DNA of 64,000 nt from Adiantum capillus-veneris (GCA_014529385.2 CM043971.1:83466340-83530339); one strand, 5' to 3'. Shown: positions 12,101 to 23,278, numbered from the stretch's first letter. A program made the numbers and translations. Notes: generated from the sequence alone by a model not told the origin.

Positions 12101-12801
12101 CCCAAAAAATCACACAGATAAATCACAAAAAAACTGTAAGAACTTCATAAAAAGTCAAGAAAAATTCATGAAAAATCCAAAATTGTCCTTTAAAAAAAAT
12201 ATTTTAAAAAATCAAAAATTTCATAAAATCTTCAAAAATCCCAGAAAATTATTAAAAAACAAAACTTTTCCAAAAAAATCATTAAAATACTAAAAAGATT
12301 AGAAAATTTAAAATTTCACAAATAATTAGGAAAAATAAAAAGGAACTCGTCGGAAGTGCGAGTAAAAACCAGCAAAAGCCAGAAAAAATCACAAAAAGCC
12401 AGTAAAAGCCAGAAATAGTCAGAAAAGGCCAGAACGAGACCGAAACGCAAAACACACACGGACCGCCGGAAAAAGTCACACGCCGAGCAAACCGCACAAA
12501 AGCAAACAAGTCGAAAAGGCAAAACCAAAAGAGTACCGCACACCAAGGAAACATTGCAAAGCCAGAAGATTCACAAACCCCAAAAGCGAATCAGATCAAA
12601 CGAGTCAAAAGACCAACTGAAGCCGTGAGCGACAGAAATTTTTGAAATTTGCCAACATCAAGCACTGCAAATTGAGCTTCTAATCAGACGAACAGGGCCA
12701 CAACTTGCATACAATTGCAGATTAGGCTAGTACGAGTAGGAGAAATTCTGCTAATCAACACTAGCTTCTGCCGATTGACAGTTTTTGTGGGTTAAGCCAA
12801 C
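9175..12801 (+). other. Element 3 leader (long non-coding 5' region)
   Basis: About 3.6 kb without a credible gene. Composition changes in blocks: T-rich with many AATTTTTGG phrases (about 9950-10700), CT-rich (about 11080-11320), then strongly A-rich with AAAAATCAAAA phrases (about 11650-12350) and a run of AAAGCCAG repeats (12360-12440). A short array of ATGCAATG-like units lies at 9520-9580. A 16-bp palindrome is at 10739-10754. Long leaders are common in non-autonomous plant LTR elements. Confidence 0.7.
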
Positions 12802-14804
12802 ATGGACTCAAATCGATCCGAGAGTTCAAGTACAGCAGGACAAGTCAATAGTAGTGGCATCACAAGTGCAGCTACAACCGACAAATTTTGCATCTATATG
12901 GCTACAATAGAGACAAAGTCTTATATGTAGATTCAAAAGGCCATAGATACTTGGTAAAGTAGTAAAAGCAACACAGGAGCCAAGATCCTGTTGATCCAAG
13001 CAAAGCCAATCTCAGAGAACTCCCAGATGTTCACTGACTTCAGTGGAGCCAGGTATTGCAAGATCAAAGATGAAGTGCAGATAGAAGTGCAAAAGATCAA
13101 CCCAAGTGTTTATTCAGAAATCTGCACAAGTCCGCAAAGCATCCATTTAGTGCATATGCAATCAGGGTCATTGTACATGGATTACAGTGGTCAAATCTAT
13201 AGTTGAGAGCCAGTAATGGAAGATCCAACAGATCAACCAATAGAAGCCAGTCTAATTGGAGAACCGAGCCAAAGACAGTACCAAGGTCAAGATGGAGCAG
13301 TCTACAGCTTGATGCTTAGTGTTTTAAAAGAAGATGTTGACAACTCGGCAAGCATAGAAGCAGAAACTTCTCAGGTAGAGCTTGACATGATACAGCCAGA
13401 TAAAATACCACCAGTCATGCCGTATTGCTCATATTGTGGACGAAAAGGTGGACATTTTTCTGAAGATTGTCCTAGAAATTTAGACAACAGGGATACATCA
13501 ACTGCCAAGCAAGGTACCGGGAAAAGTGGAAATACGAATCTTGATGTAAGTGCATCTAGCTTGTTGCTGTCAATGCAATCAGATGATTTTGCATTACCAT
13601 TGGAAGCACTAGTAAAAACTCAAAATCAGCATAAGGATGCACAGGTACCTAAAAGCTTAAAATTGATCCTTTGAACAACAAATTCTTGCTTGAATTTAGT
13701 CAAGGTGTCGAGATATCACCAAAGGTTGAAAAGACTGTTAAATTTGCAAAATATTTTGTATCCACTGACACAAGTGTGCAATCATTCACGAGTCTAAGGG
13801 ACACATTAAACAGAATGTTGTTAGCATTGTATGGCACCCATAATTCATATGCACACTATGTAGACCAAAAAGGGAAATTGTACAAAAAGGATCAACCAGT
13901 GTTTGAACGGCCCACATACCAGCTCATAGATGTGATTACAGTGATAGATAAAAAAGGATGGTTCATTTCAGAGGAAAGAATCTATTATAGCCTATCCTCT
14001 CTAGAGCTGAAGGATATTAACTGAGTGAACCTAGAAATCTATTCAGAGCCAAAATCTCCTCCATCGAAAATCAAGCTTCGATGTTGTGACCAAACGAGCA
14101 TATACTTTGACCAAAATAGTCGTAGATATAGACAAAATTCTAGCATCTATGATGCAGTGGGTCCTGAAACCATAGAAGCTCATATCATAGGAGACCCATG
14201 AGATAGACAGTATCAGGGCAAAGATAATGCTATCTACAGCTCAAGTTGGGAAATAATTTGTCATGTTTCATGAAGATACATAGGAAACTACGTAGAAGGT
14301 TTGAAGATGCCAAAGTGGTACCCAGAGTGTACCTTCACAGTCCCAAAAGGTGAGACTAAATCAGAGCCAAACAATTTTGAATTCTTACAATAAAGCAGGC
14401 TATAGTGATCACCCTAGGAATGGGGGAGCTGCAAATCCATCAAGCTCAGCTTATGTACCAGGAAATGCTACACCAATTAGAAGTCCTAGAGCTTCTAGCC
14501 AACAGACCCCTTCAAAGCAAAAATGATTGAAAGATCATATGGTTGTTGGAAGTTTCCAATTGACCCAGATTCCATCAAAATCTGCAACAAATGCTTATAT
14601 GAAGATCATCAAGGACAGAAGTTTCAGTTGATATTCACAATTCAAAGCCAAAAGCCGACAAAGCCCATAGTGTTCAAGCAGTTACATGTGATCAAGCTCA
14701 CATATGCATATCAAGATGCACATGGTAACGAATATCAGCTAGATCATGACCTTGTACAAACCCCTACAAATGGCCCGACTGAAGTGAAATACTATCTGAA
14801 ATGA
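12802..14804 (+). pseudogene. Element 3 gag-like ORF with a Y-x-D-x-x-G-x-x-Y repeat array and a zinc knuckle, broken
   Basis: A probable start at 12802 (MDSNRSESSS) is followed by frame changes and stops. Open pieces are 12991-13206, 13216-13674, 13671-14024 and 14523-14804. A nine-residue motif of the form [YF]-x-D-x-x-G-x-x-[YF] recurs at 12924, 13030, 13174, 13279 (variant), 13857, 13941 (variant), 14103 (G lost), 14221 (variant), 14598 and 14709. Several copies come in pairs about 35 residues apart. A zinc knuckle, CSYCGRKGGHFSEDC, is at 13426-13470 with CX2CX5HX4C spacing and matches the second knuckle of element 5. This supports a nucleocapsid-type role. The repeat domain is not one I recognise. 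Confidence 0.6.
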
Positions 14805-15059
14805 TGCAAAGCCTCAAACTTGCCACTACAGATGATAGAAAAGTCAAAGTCAATGGGAGTTAAGGTCTAGAAAGCTACACAAAGGTCACCACCAAAATCT
14901 CCTCCGAAGAGACAGAGAGTACAATGGATCTTGTAAGGTCAAAGGTTACTCAAATGTAGGTGGATAATGCTCAACAATTGTAAAAAAGTACAATATTACA
15001 GCAATATGAGTCAACATCAATTGAAGCAGGTGGTCAAAGCAAAGAAAATGCAGATAAAG

Positions 15060-15718
15060 TCCAACCAAAGGATGTTGCCATAGCAAAACAAGTCAAATCA
15101 AACACAAATCCTCAAAAGATCAAGTGCAACATTGTTGGTGAATACGAAGACAAACTGTCAAGAGAAGTAAAGCTAGATTTTTAGCTAGACAAGAACCTTA
15201 TGTCTTTTTGCACTTGGAAAAGATGTGGCCAACCACAACTGGAAGATGCTCCTGAATTTGTGAGCATATCTGGAGACAAACGAGCAGAATGCTGGGGAAT
15301 CATCTCCACTACCATTGAAGTAAGTTCACAGATCATCATAGCTCAATTCCATGTGATCACAGCAAAGGATATGACAAATGAAATCGTATTAGGAATGCCA
15401 ATGTCCCAGAAGATGTTAGAGATGCAGAATGTAAACATTATGCAGTCTTCACAGACAACAAAGAATGGAGATCAAGATTGGTCACCCACAGACAACAGCA
15501 CAAAGTCCTCAAGCACAGTTAGAATGGAGACTAAAATCAGAGTATATCTTATTGAAGATGATTCATCTCCATTGAATAGAGCTTCAGAAGAGCTTAAAGC
15601 AAATCAAGCAATATCAAGTGTAGATCAAACAGAGCAAAGAGAAACCACGGAAGCTATTGAGCAGAGAATGCCATCAAAGCCAGAAGTTAAGAAGAACGAC
15701 ATTACAGACAGTCAATAA
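15060..15718 (+). pseudogene. Element 3 degenerate retropepsin (second-protease type)
   Basis: The intact part (15200-15718) reads SFCTWKRCGQPQLED, then a strand-rich region, then EIVLGMPMSQK, which matches the C-terminal ILGxP motif of retropepsins. Upstream the expected D-T-G-A is replaced by LDF, a stop, then LDKN, so the active site is destroyed. The arrangement before the W-x-P-K tail matches the protease found after integrase in elements 5 and 11. The C-terminal ~100 residues are polar and low in complexity. Confidence 0.5.
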
Positions 15719-15748
15719 GCAATAGGAAGTCCAAGGATCAATCAGATA

Positions 15749-16162
15749 TTGCCAACTAAATCAGCTGAAGAAAGTCAAATTGGAAAACAAAGCCTCAAGC
15801 CACCCTCTAGAGAGACACAGTTAGATCAAGATGAGATCGTGACAAAAGCAGACCAAAGATCTTCAATAGAACAAAAAATGCTAGATTCAGAGTTGCACAA
15901 GTCACAAGAATCAAAGAAAAATCTTGTAAACAAAGGTAAAGCTAAAGTGGAACTTCCACCAACTAGCAAAGAAGATGTGATAGCATATGTCTCTACATCA
16001 AAGGACCCTCATGGATCGGCTTCTTCAAGCAAGTCAGGCTTTCAAAACTTAAAGTCAATTGCTGACCCAACAAAAAACTCTAAGGAGACACCCATAAAAT
16101 CAAAGATATTTCAGCCAAAGTACTCAAGAAAGCAAAGGAAAGTCAAGCAAGTGTTTGTTTAG
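15749..16162 (+). pseudogene. Element 3 polar linker ORF
   Basis: 137 residues rich in Lys, Ser, Glu and Gln, with a basic end (KYSRKQRKVKQV). It shares frame and style with the preceding ORF and links the degenerate protease to the tail. No domain is recognised. Confidence 0.4.
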
Positions 16163-16169
16163 AGCAGTT

Positions 16170-16843
16170 TAGTCAAAGTCAATGATCCAGTTTGGCTTAA
16201 GGACAGGAAATTAACACAGAAAGACAAACACATGGGATGGATAACTTCACAATGGAGCTTAAAGGAACAGGAGTATTATGGAGGTAACAGACAGATATTG
16301 GCGCCAAAACCACAGGTTAGAGCATATGAAGTAACTTCAAGTCCCTACCAAGAAAGAAGGCCCACAAGGTATCAACCTCGACAATATCCTAGGATACCTA
16401 AGAAGCAGGTATACAACAGAACAACATTGAATGATGCTGAAGTCTACCACGGCTCACAAAAGGATACAGAACAAAGATGGATCCTAAAGAATGTTCTTCT
16501 TGGACAAGGATTCTACATGGGATATACAAAGATTTGTCTACCAATCAACCACAAGACAACTGCAACTACACCAGACTTGCATGAAGATCTCAACATCTCA
16601 GTAGGACCTAAAGCTCAACAAAGTCAACAAACGAGTTACAAAGGTCATCAAGAGGTTTGGATTCCTAAGTTTTCCAACGCTCCTAGTCAAAAGCCAGATG
16701 CCAAAAGTGAACAAAGGCCTCCAACAACATCAAAGACTTCTATCAACAGGCCTAATTGGAGAATCAAACAATCAATGGAGTCTTCACAGTCAAAGAAGGA
16801 CAACCCAACCAATGCGAATACAGATTCAAAGATGATAAAATAG
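16170..16843 (+). pseudogene. Element 3 W-x-P-K tail domain
   Basis: Repeats of a Trp-centred motif occur: VWLKDRK, QWSLKEQEYYGGNRQI, RWILKNVLLGQGFYMG and VWIPKFS. The unit W-x-x-K-x-L-L-x-x-Q-G-[YF]-Y-x-G matches the tail of elements 4 and 11. The longest open piece is 16232-16843 (203 residues). It lies at the 3' end of the coding region, followed by a ~1.1-kb non-coding stretch. Function unknown. Confidence 0.5.
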
Positions 16844-17928
16844 ATATGGCAAAAGAAACCTTCAATGCCAACTTGGTCCTTCACTAATCCTCTTTTTGAG
16901 GATTCAAGCTTACTTTTACCTGAAGAAATGTTTGTAGTAAGCACAAGAATGTAAAAAGTCAATTCGCCAAGGTGCAAAAAACACTCTTTGGCATAGTTAG
17001 AGTCAGGCTGCTGAGCCATAAAATGAGCAAATCATTAGTCCCAAAGCTTCAAGTCATATTAAACTATGTGCTAAGAGTCATAGTTATTAGGCTTACGCTC
17101 AAGCTGGAAGAGTTGAGCATATCTAAAGTCATGTTGCTCATGCTGGATGAGATGAGCATAAAAGTCAAAGTCTATTAACTTACAATTGGTGGAGTGTCAT
17201 AGAGTCCAACACTCACGCACAATGCACAATAAGATGAGAGAACATATCCTCGTCAACAAAAACCATTCTTAAAGGGGTGCCATCTTGCAAAGCCATGTCA
17301 TATGCTTTTATAGCTACAACATCTTTCTGAAGAACCCCTCAAAATCTTTCTTGCACAGCATATTTTTTTCCATGTATTTCTGTGAATGCATAAATAGGAT
17401 GTCCCATCATCGGACATACGCATTAGACACTCTTTTTTTCTTCTACCTATGCACCTTGAGTGGACTACAACAGGAAAACCAATGTTCCATCATGCTATCC
17501 TCTCATATTTGCTGCCTTTTTAATTCCATATATAACAGCAAATAATCTCTTCAATACTTTATTAGTATTTCCCATGCTAATAAGTACCCCAATAATGCGC
17601 GTATCCGAAAGGCATTTTTTTCCCACTAGGTTTTTTCCCTTTGGTCATCCTTGTATTAGACCCTAATTTAAAACCTCGTCATTCTACTTCCCTTGTACAT
17701 ACTTTTCATAAATAAACATTAGTCTCATCACTATGCTATTACAAAGGACAAATGAAACATCATCTCTCACATGAAACAACTTTGGACCAATGAAGATGCT
17801 GCAGCAAAGTGAACCTCATCAAAAAATTCACCGACCAATGAAGACAATCAACCCATCAAAAACCAATCAAAACCTTCCCTTGCCTCCACGGACACTTTTC
17901 AACACTGCCCGAGGACAGGCACTAAAAT
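16844..17928 (+). other. Element 3 3' non-coding region
   Basis: No gene is seen. It ends at the polypurine tract. Confidence 0.6.
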
Positions 17929-17941
17929 AGGAAGGGGGGAA
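17929..17941 (+). other. Element 3 polypurine tract
   Basis: AGGAAGGGGGGAA directly before the TG of the 3' LTR, the expected plus-strand priming site. Confidence 0.85.
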
Positions 17942-18791
17942 TGTTAACTGAGTCAACGTCAGTTAACAGAAGCTGCTAAAGACTGAAGAAGTACGGATGC
18001 ACATCGAAGATCAAAGTGAAGAAGCAATAAAGATTGGAGTTACACATTTTCCACGTTTTCCCAAAATGGTCACGTATTGTAAATTTCCGATTTATTTCAA
18101 GCCATTGTAATATTTCTAATGTGTTACGGGCTCAATGGGAGTTCCAAGTTGTAAAGAATAGGTCACTTATTGTGCCTAGGTTCCAGATTCCGTAAGTGGT
18201 GAGCCCTAAAGGCCTTGGGCACCCGGGTATTGCATATTTTTACCCCAGGTATATAAGGCAGTGTGTAAAAGAAATTAGGGTTGTCAAGTCATTTGTTGAG
18301 AGGACTCTTTGGTGAGAGCTCTTGAGGTGTGTGGCTATGGAGTCCTTGAGCTTCTCCTTGCTCATGAGACTTGATTAACACTAATCAATGATTCGTTCTC
18401 TTTCACTATGCGTCTCTCATACTTCTTATGATTGCCTATGATGCTTAGATTAGCTAGATCTTAGCTAATTATTGGTTAATCCCTCTCTAATCTTGTGTGA
18501 TTGCCCTCTTCTGCTTGTGTGTGCATGTAGGTTTGATTGGAGTGTGGTGCTCGATAGATCTATGTGTGTGTGCTTGCGATTAGTATGTTGCATGATAGGA
18601 TTAGTGTTGTGTGCGTCTTGCAATCGTAGTGTGTGTGATTGGGTTGATTATAGGTGAAGTTAACCATTTGTGTTGCCACAATTAGCTCACTAACCATGTG
18701 AGTGTTTCCATGCCCTAGCCGGGTAGCTCATCCCTTCGGATTGATAATTTTGTTGGTCATTGGAGCTATTGCAATGATGGGACCCCCAAAA
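17942..18791 (+). repeat. Element 3 3' LTR (850 bp)
   Basis: Collinear with the 5' LTR but carries a single copy of the 546-bp block and lacks about 72 bases near 18655. Its last bases are CCCCAAAA, where the 5' LTR has CCCCAACA, so the terminal CA has mutated. Confidence 0.9.
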
Positions 18792-18796
18792 CTTTT
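18792..18796. repeat. Target site duplication, right copy (CTTTT)
   Basis: Matches 7679-7683. Confidence 0.88.
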
Positions 18797-19726
18797 GCAC
18801 GGGCTCTTTTGGTGTGCTGCCATGGATTTTCTCTTCATTTCCTCCCTTCGTGCTCTATTTTATTCATTATCCGAGCTTTCACTATTGTGCCTTTCCAGCC
18901 AGATTTCAGCCGATTCTTCATCAGATTTGTAGGATCTCTTGGCCGATCTTGTAGCTCGAGGAGATGGTTGAGCTGACACTATCCAAGTGTTTTGGTCTGG
19001 GATAGGTGGTAGGTTGTCGGCCATGCTGATGGCATGGTATGAAATTCTTGTCAATACCTCTGGTGCACCAAGGTAAGTTATCTTTCCTTCTTTCTTTGTG
19101 CCTTTCAAAGTGGTCAAGGCATATTGTGCGTGGTCCACCGGTTGCCTGGTTGTTGACTTAAGGACTTGCATGAAGGTGGTCGCAACCGCATGATTGCGCA
19201 TGGTATACCTTGGTGGCCTTTTAGCAAGGAAATGAAAGTGTTGGTGGTATAACCTGGCTAGCTCTTCAACTTGTTTGTGAATAAGGTCAGTAAAGGTGGC
19301 TGCGGCGGTCTCTTTGGTGAAAGTACCTACCGTTTTCTTGTCCCTTGCCCTCATTTTCATTCCCTCTGTGGTCAGTTTGAGTGCTTTTGCCACTATTTCC
19401 TTGGTGATCACCACTGCAACTTTTTTCCCTTGTGGGTTAGAAATCTGTGTAGTTCCATCTTCTTTGATCCGGTTGGATTCTTTGGTCTTAGACTTCGTGG
19501 CGACATCATACACTTCTTTTGGTAGGAGTTGAAACTCTACCTGATGTCCCTCCTCACTCTTGAATCTGCCGGTGAACATTGTGGTGTGATTCACTTCAAG
19601 CTGTTCTTTTGAAAGATAGGATGCCTTGGCGGCTTTGACTGAATCTGGATCCAGTTGGTATGCGGGTAGCTCTTGCAACTTTTCTTTTTGGTTGAGCTTC
19701 TTCTTGGCCCTCTCTACTGCTTGCAT
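18797..19726 (-). pseudogene. Element 2 coding region, part 1: unknown ORF of 288 residues, interrupted by element 3
   Basis: A clean ORF (19726 to 18860) starts MQAVERAKKKLNQKEK. It has a basic, helix-rich N-terminus, a central region with TFTDLIHKQVEELARLYHQH and a Ser/Glu-rich end. A TAA stops it about 60 bases before element 3. Beyond the stop another frame continues across the insertion point into the coiled-coil region at 7683-7025, so the original protein was much longer. A splice-acceptor-like TGCACAG lies just upstream of the ATG. I do not recognise the family; it could be the gag-like ORF of element 2 or a captured gene. Confidence 0.5.
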
Positions 19727-19739
19727 GGCTCCTGTGCAG

Positions 19740-20660
19740 TGAATGGAGTGTCAAAGTTAGTAGATTTGACATATTTTTTTCTGAAATGTCCTTTAGTCTG
19801 AAATGCCGACAATTTTGGTCCCGTTTGCTTTAAATCAATTTTTGAACAAGTATATATGCATAAAAACATGTAAGGAACAAAATTATAAAGTCCAAACAAA
19901 ATTTTGCAACCAAAGTAAATACTCGTGATTATTTACAGCTGAGTATTTTTTTCAACAATTTGCAAACATGGCATCATAGGCTTGAAGTATATACCAGATA
20001 CATACTCTGAGTGAAATATGGGCTCATTTGGATGCATAGGATAGAAATGGTACCAAATTTTGGCTTTAAGTCGCTGAAACAGTAGATATAAAGGAAATTT
20101 GAGATTTTGAGCTCCAAATTGGTTCAAAATTGGCTAGTGGGCTTAACACATCATGTACTTTGGATGTATGATGGTAGAATAGCAAAATTTCCCCATTTTG
20201 GCATGAAAGTAAATAATCACGCTTATTAACTTTTCTACCAAAATTAACAATTTTTGGTACAATTTGGTTCTAAACATTGTATAGACCCTGTGCATGAGAT
20301 ATGAGGTGATTTGGATCAAGAAATGTGGTCCATAACCCAAAAATTGGCTTGCAAAGACTTCTTTGTGTTTTTTGGTAATTTTCCAAGTTATAGGTGCTCA
20401 TTTTGGCTCATACTTGATTTTTGGCATGTAATAGGTGTGTACACATGATAGGTGAGGTGATGATACAAATTTTAAGCAAAAATAGTGCAAAAGTAAATAA
20501 TCGCGATTATTTACAGCAGTCACAATTTTTTTGCAAAATTTAAAAATTTTGACCTAAACACATTCTATACGCCTAAAACAAGTCCTAAGTTGAATTTGGT
20601 CAAGTTTGGTTTTGCCAGCATCACTTTGTGCTTTGCCGACTCTAAAATCTCTGATTTCAG
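19740..20660. repeat. Three diverged ~290-bp tandem repeats around a palindrome
   Basis: No gene. A 22-base palindromic core (GTAAATAATCG and its complement) occurs at 19915-19936, 20209-20230 and 20493-20514. The last copy is a perfect palindrome and the others carry a few mismatches. Flanking phrases (CAAAATTT before, CAATTTTT after, ATTTGG further on) recur at the same spacing, which points to an old tandem array upstream of the element 2 ORF. Confidence 0.6.
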
Positions 20661-20845
20661 TGACTATACTGCCTGTTGAGCTCGTCAGTCAATTTTGAGG
20701 CTTTGAACTTGTCCGCAACATAGTCGTGAAGTAACTCATCCAATTCTGGCTCATTTGGAATCAATTTGACCCAGTATGTTGAATTTCACGCTTTGTAGCC
20801 TTCAAACCGTTTTTGCTTTTCGAGGGGTTTTCTTGATTGATTTTA

Positions 20846-21085
20846 TGTGCGCATATGTCGCACGTGTCAATGCAAGGAACTTGCCGATACGCCGTGTGCG
20901 AGCCACAAATGGCTCCAAGCACACAACAAGCCTAAACTAGTAAGCTCAAAGAAGGCGATGGTGTGTCACTCACCGCTCAACGCTTGCTTCGTGGAGGATT
21001 CCTCGCCGCGAAGAAGAAGGGGACGCCGCTACACCGCGCTCAACCGCTTCACCGCCGTCGTGCCTTCGTAATGCTCGATCACCCA

Positions 21086-21157
<72 letters not shown>

Positions 21158-21487
21158 CACACACAAGGAGGTGAAGAAGAAGAAGATGGAGATGGAGATG
21201 GAGCAAGAGCACTCTTCTATTGCACAAATGAGAGAATAAGTGAATTTTAGGTTTAGTTGACTTTTATATGAGCTCGTCCCATTCACACTTGGGCGCCCAT
21301 GCTTAGCCAACTAATCCCTTGAATGTTCCAGTTAGAGTGAACCTCTCATCGGCGATCACTCTTACCCTTTTCCTATTGGACCGACAAGCCCGGTACCTAG
21401 CTCTACCAAATAAATAATACAATGTCCGCCGTAGGTTACAACGTCCGTCGTAGGTAATAGGGTGTCCGTGAACCGTGATGGTTAACA
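20846..21487 (-). repeat. Element 4 3' LTR
   Basis: 642 bp, collinear with 29313-29988. It includes a (TC)n tract at 21089-21153. On the minus strand it begins TGTTAACC after the purine run GGAAGGGGGGCA. Confidence 0.85.
21089..21153. repeat. (TC)n microsatellite in LTR
   Basis: About 65 bases of TC dinucleotides, present at the same LTR position in elements 4 and 11. Confidence 0.97.
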
Positions 21488-22702
21488 TGCCCCCCTTCCA
21501 GATGTAGATTCCGTCCTCGGAAGCTATTGAGTTGAAGCTCGTTATGTCCATGTTGTAGAGCATCTGGATTTGAATCTGCAAGGCAAAGTCACTATTTCAT
21601 CAAGCGGAATTATATTTACATAAATCATGAGGGGAATGTAAAGTACATGTGGAAATGAGTAAATGCAAGATTTATGAAATGTTAGACTGCCATTAAGGGC
21701 AAATAAATTTCTCTTTGAGTAAATTAATAATCAAGAGTTTTGGGCTTATGGATGAGTCTATCAATTAGTTAGCTATGACTAAGGTTAAAACAACTACTCT
21801 AGTACTAGCTAAGCTAAGAAGATTATCTAAATGCAAGATTCCCTAATTGTGCTTTTCAGCTTTGATTAGCCAACTAGCTCTAACAACTGCAAACAAAAGC
21901 TTCAAGTGTTAATTGTAAGCTCGATGGAAGTCTTTTAAATGTCATTAATTTTTTTCTTTTTCTCTTTTTTACTTTGGTTCACAATCATTTGACGTGTGTG
22001 CTTATTTTGTATGTCCGGGGCTTTTTTCTTCTCAAGGAAAAGCGCCCACACTGGTAACCTCTAGGGCTCTAGTACCATAGACAATACATGTGAGTGAAGT
22101 ACCAAATCAAGCCAGGATTTCTCTTCCAGCATTAGATTTTTCATTTGTGGCACTTATGTTTTTTGCTTCTATTTCCTTTGTATTCTCACTAGTGTTTTTG
22201 TTGTTTAAGTGAGCAAGCTTCTCTATGCCTTAAACATTCCTAAGGTCTCAAATACTCAGATAATTTTATCAGCTAGGCCTAGTGGTCAAGTAAATAAGTT
22301 AACCTAAAGTCACGGTCTCCTAATCTCAAGGCTCATCCATAAGATTAAACTCTAGTTCCATCAACTTAAGCAAAGACAAATTTATACATCTATAATGGCA
22401 GATAACAAACATAACTATTGCACTCAAACAAACCATGAAAAATCATGATTAGCAATTATACATATCCACCAACATGAATCATGGAAAGTAGTACACCTGG
22501 AGGTATGGAGTTGCTCATTTTGTCGAAGCAGATGTCCTCAGCCATGTGGATGGAGATCCATATAAGTCCTACCTAACACATCCAAAAAACAAGCACTATA
22601 CCTCTAGGAGGCATGTCAGTGTGAAAAAATTAAAACTCCTAGAAAACAAACTCAAAACACAATCCAGACCCCTAACCTACCTATCTGTCATCCCTTTTAG
22701 AA
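21488..22702 (-). other. Element 4 3' non-coding region, shared with element 11
   Basis: About 1.2 kb without a gene that is nearly collinear with 58257-59470 in element 11. It starts at a polypurine tract (minus-strand GGAAGGGGGGCA) next to the LTR. Confidence 0.75.
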
Positions 22703-23059
22703 TCAAGGAAAGAGGATATTATATAAACCGAGTGGCCACCCTAAGGCTAGGCCTCTATCCTCATCATCTAGATAAACGAAATCATTTTCCGTGAGGCCAT
22801 AGTCTTCCTCGGTCTCTATTATTTCTTCTTCTTCATCCTCTTGCACAAGCGTGTTAATCAAGAACCTCGCGATGCGTAGATACTCATCCTGTGCAAAAGA
22901 ATAAGCATGTGCCACCGGAGAAACATTCGCTACTGGGTAGGGATCACTAGTTATCCATAGACGTATCAACCATTCTAACTCCTCAAAATTTCGCTCACGT
23001 GCAAATCTCTCTACCAAATCCCATTCACAAGAAAGTACAGGGTAGCAGATGTGAAACAC
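22703..23059 (-). CDS. Small conserved 3' ORF, 118 residues (element 4)
   Basis: The ORF lies between the end of the tail domain and the 3' LTR. The product has a helical, Trp-rich middle (ELEWLIRLWITSDPY) and an acidic stretch (EDEEEEIIETEE), ending in LYNILFP. A clearly homologous ORF is at 59471-59770 in element 11, with most differences being single residue changes. No signal peptide or membrane segment is obvious. Many plant Gypsy elements carry an extra 3' ORF, but I do not recognise this one. Confidence 0.5.
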   Translation of the reverse strand: MFHICYPVLSCEWDLVERFARERNFEELEWLIRLWITSDPYPVANVSPVAHAYSFAQDEYLRIARFLINTLVQEDEEEEIIETEEDYGLTENDFVYLDDEDRGLALGWPLGLYNILFP

Positions 23060-23278
23060 TTGAGAAAAGGAAAAAGGGTAGGATCTGATAGGGTGCTCTC
23101 TCGTTGCTAGTCGCTCTTGCTCTTTTAATTTTTATTTTTTTTAAAAGAAAAAATCTTTTTTTGTTTGTTTGCTAGAACTAATATAAGGCTTTATATAGAC
23201 ATTCCCTAGGATTGGAGATTGAGAGGTCGGGGAGGAAGGTTGAGAGGGAAGCAAGTGAATGATGAATGTCAGCAAACA

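Larger units (their letters stand above)
7684..18791 (+). mobile_element. Element 3: complete-ended non-autonomous LTR retrotransposon (11.1 kb)
   Basis: Two LTRs (7684-9151 and 17942-18791), a primer-binding site, a polypurine tract and a CTTTT target duplication define it fully. The primer site is of the TGGCGCCGTTGCCGGGGA kind seen in plant Tat/Athila-type Gypsy elements. The internal region has a 3.6-kb leader, a broken gag-like region with a zinc knuckle, a degenerate retropepsin and a W-x-P-K tail. No reverse transcriptase, RNase H or integrase motif is visible, so it must have depended on another element. The zinc knuckle and tail resemble those of element 5. It interrupts the coding region of element 2. 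Confidence 0.9.

Noticed and set aside
12057-12293. Lys/Asn-rich ORF of 78 residues
   Set aside because: Lies in the A-rich leader of element 3 and reflects base composition only.
16687-17019. Minus-strand ORF of 110 residues
   Set aside because: Antisense of the element 3 tail domain, with no independent support.
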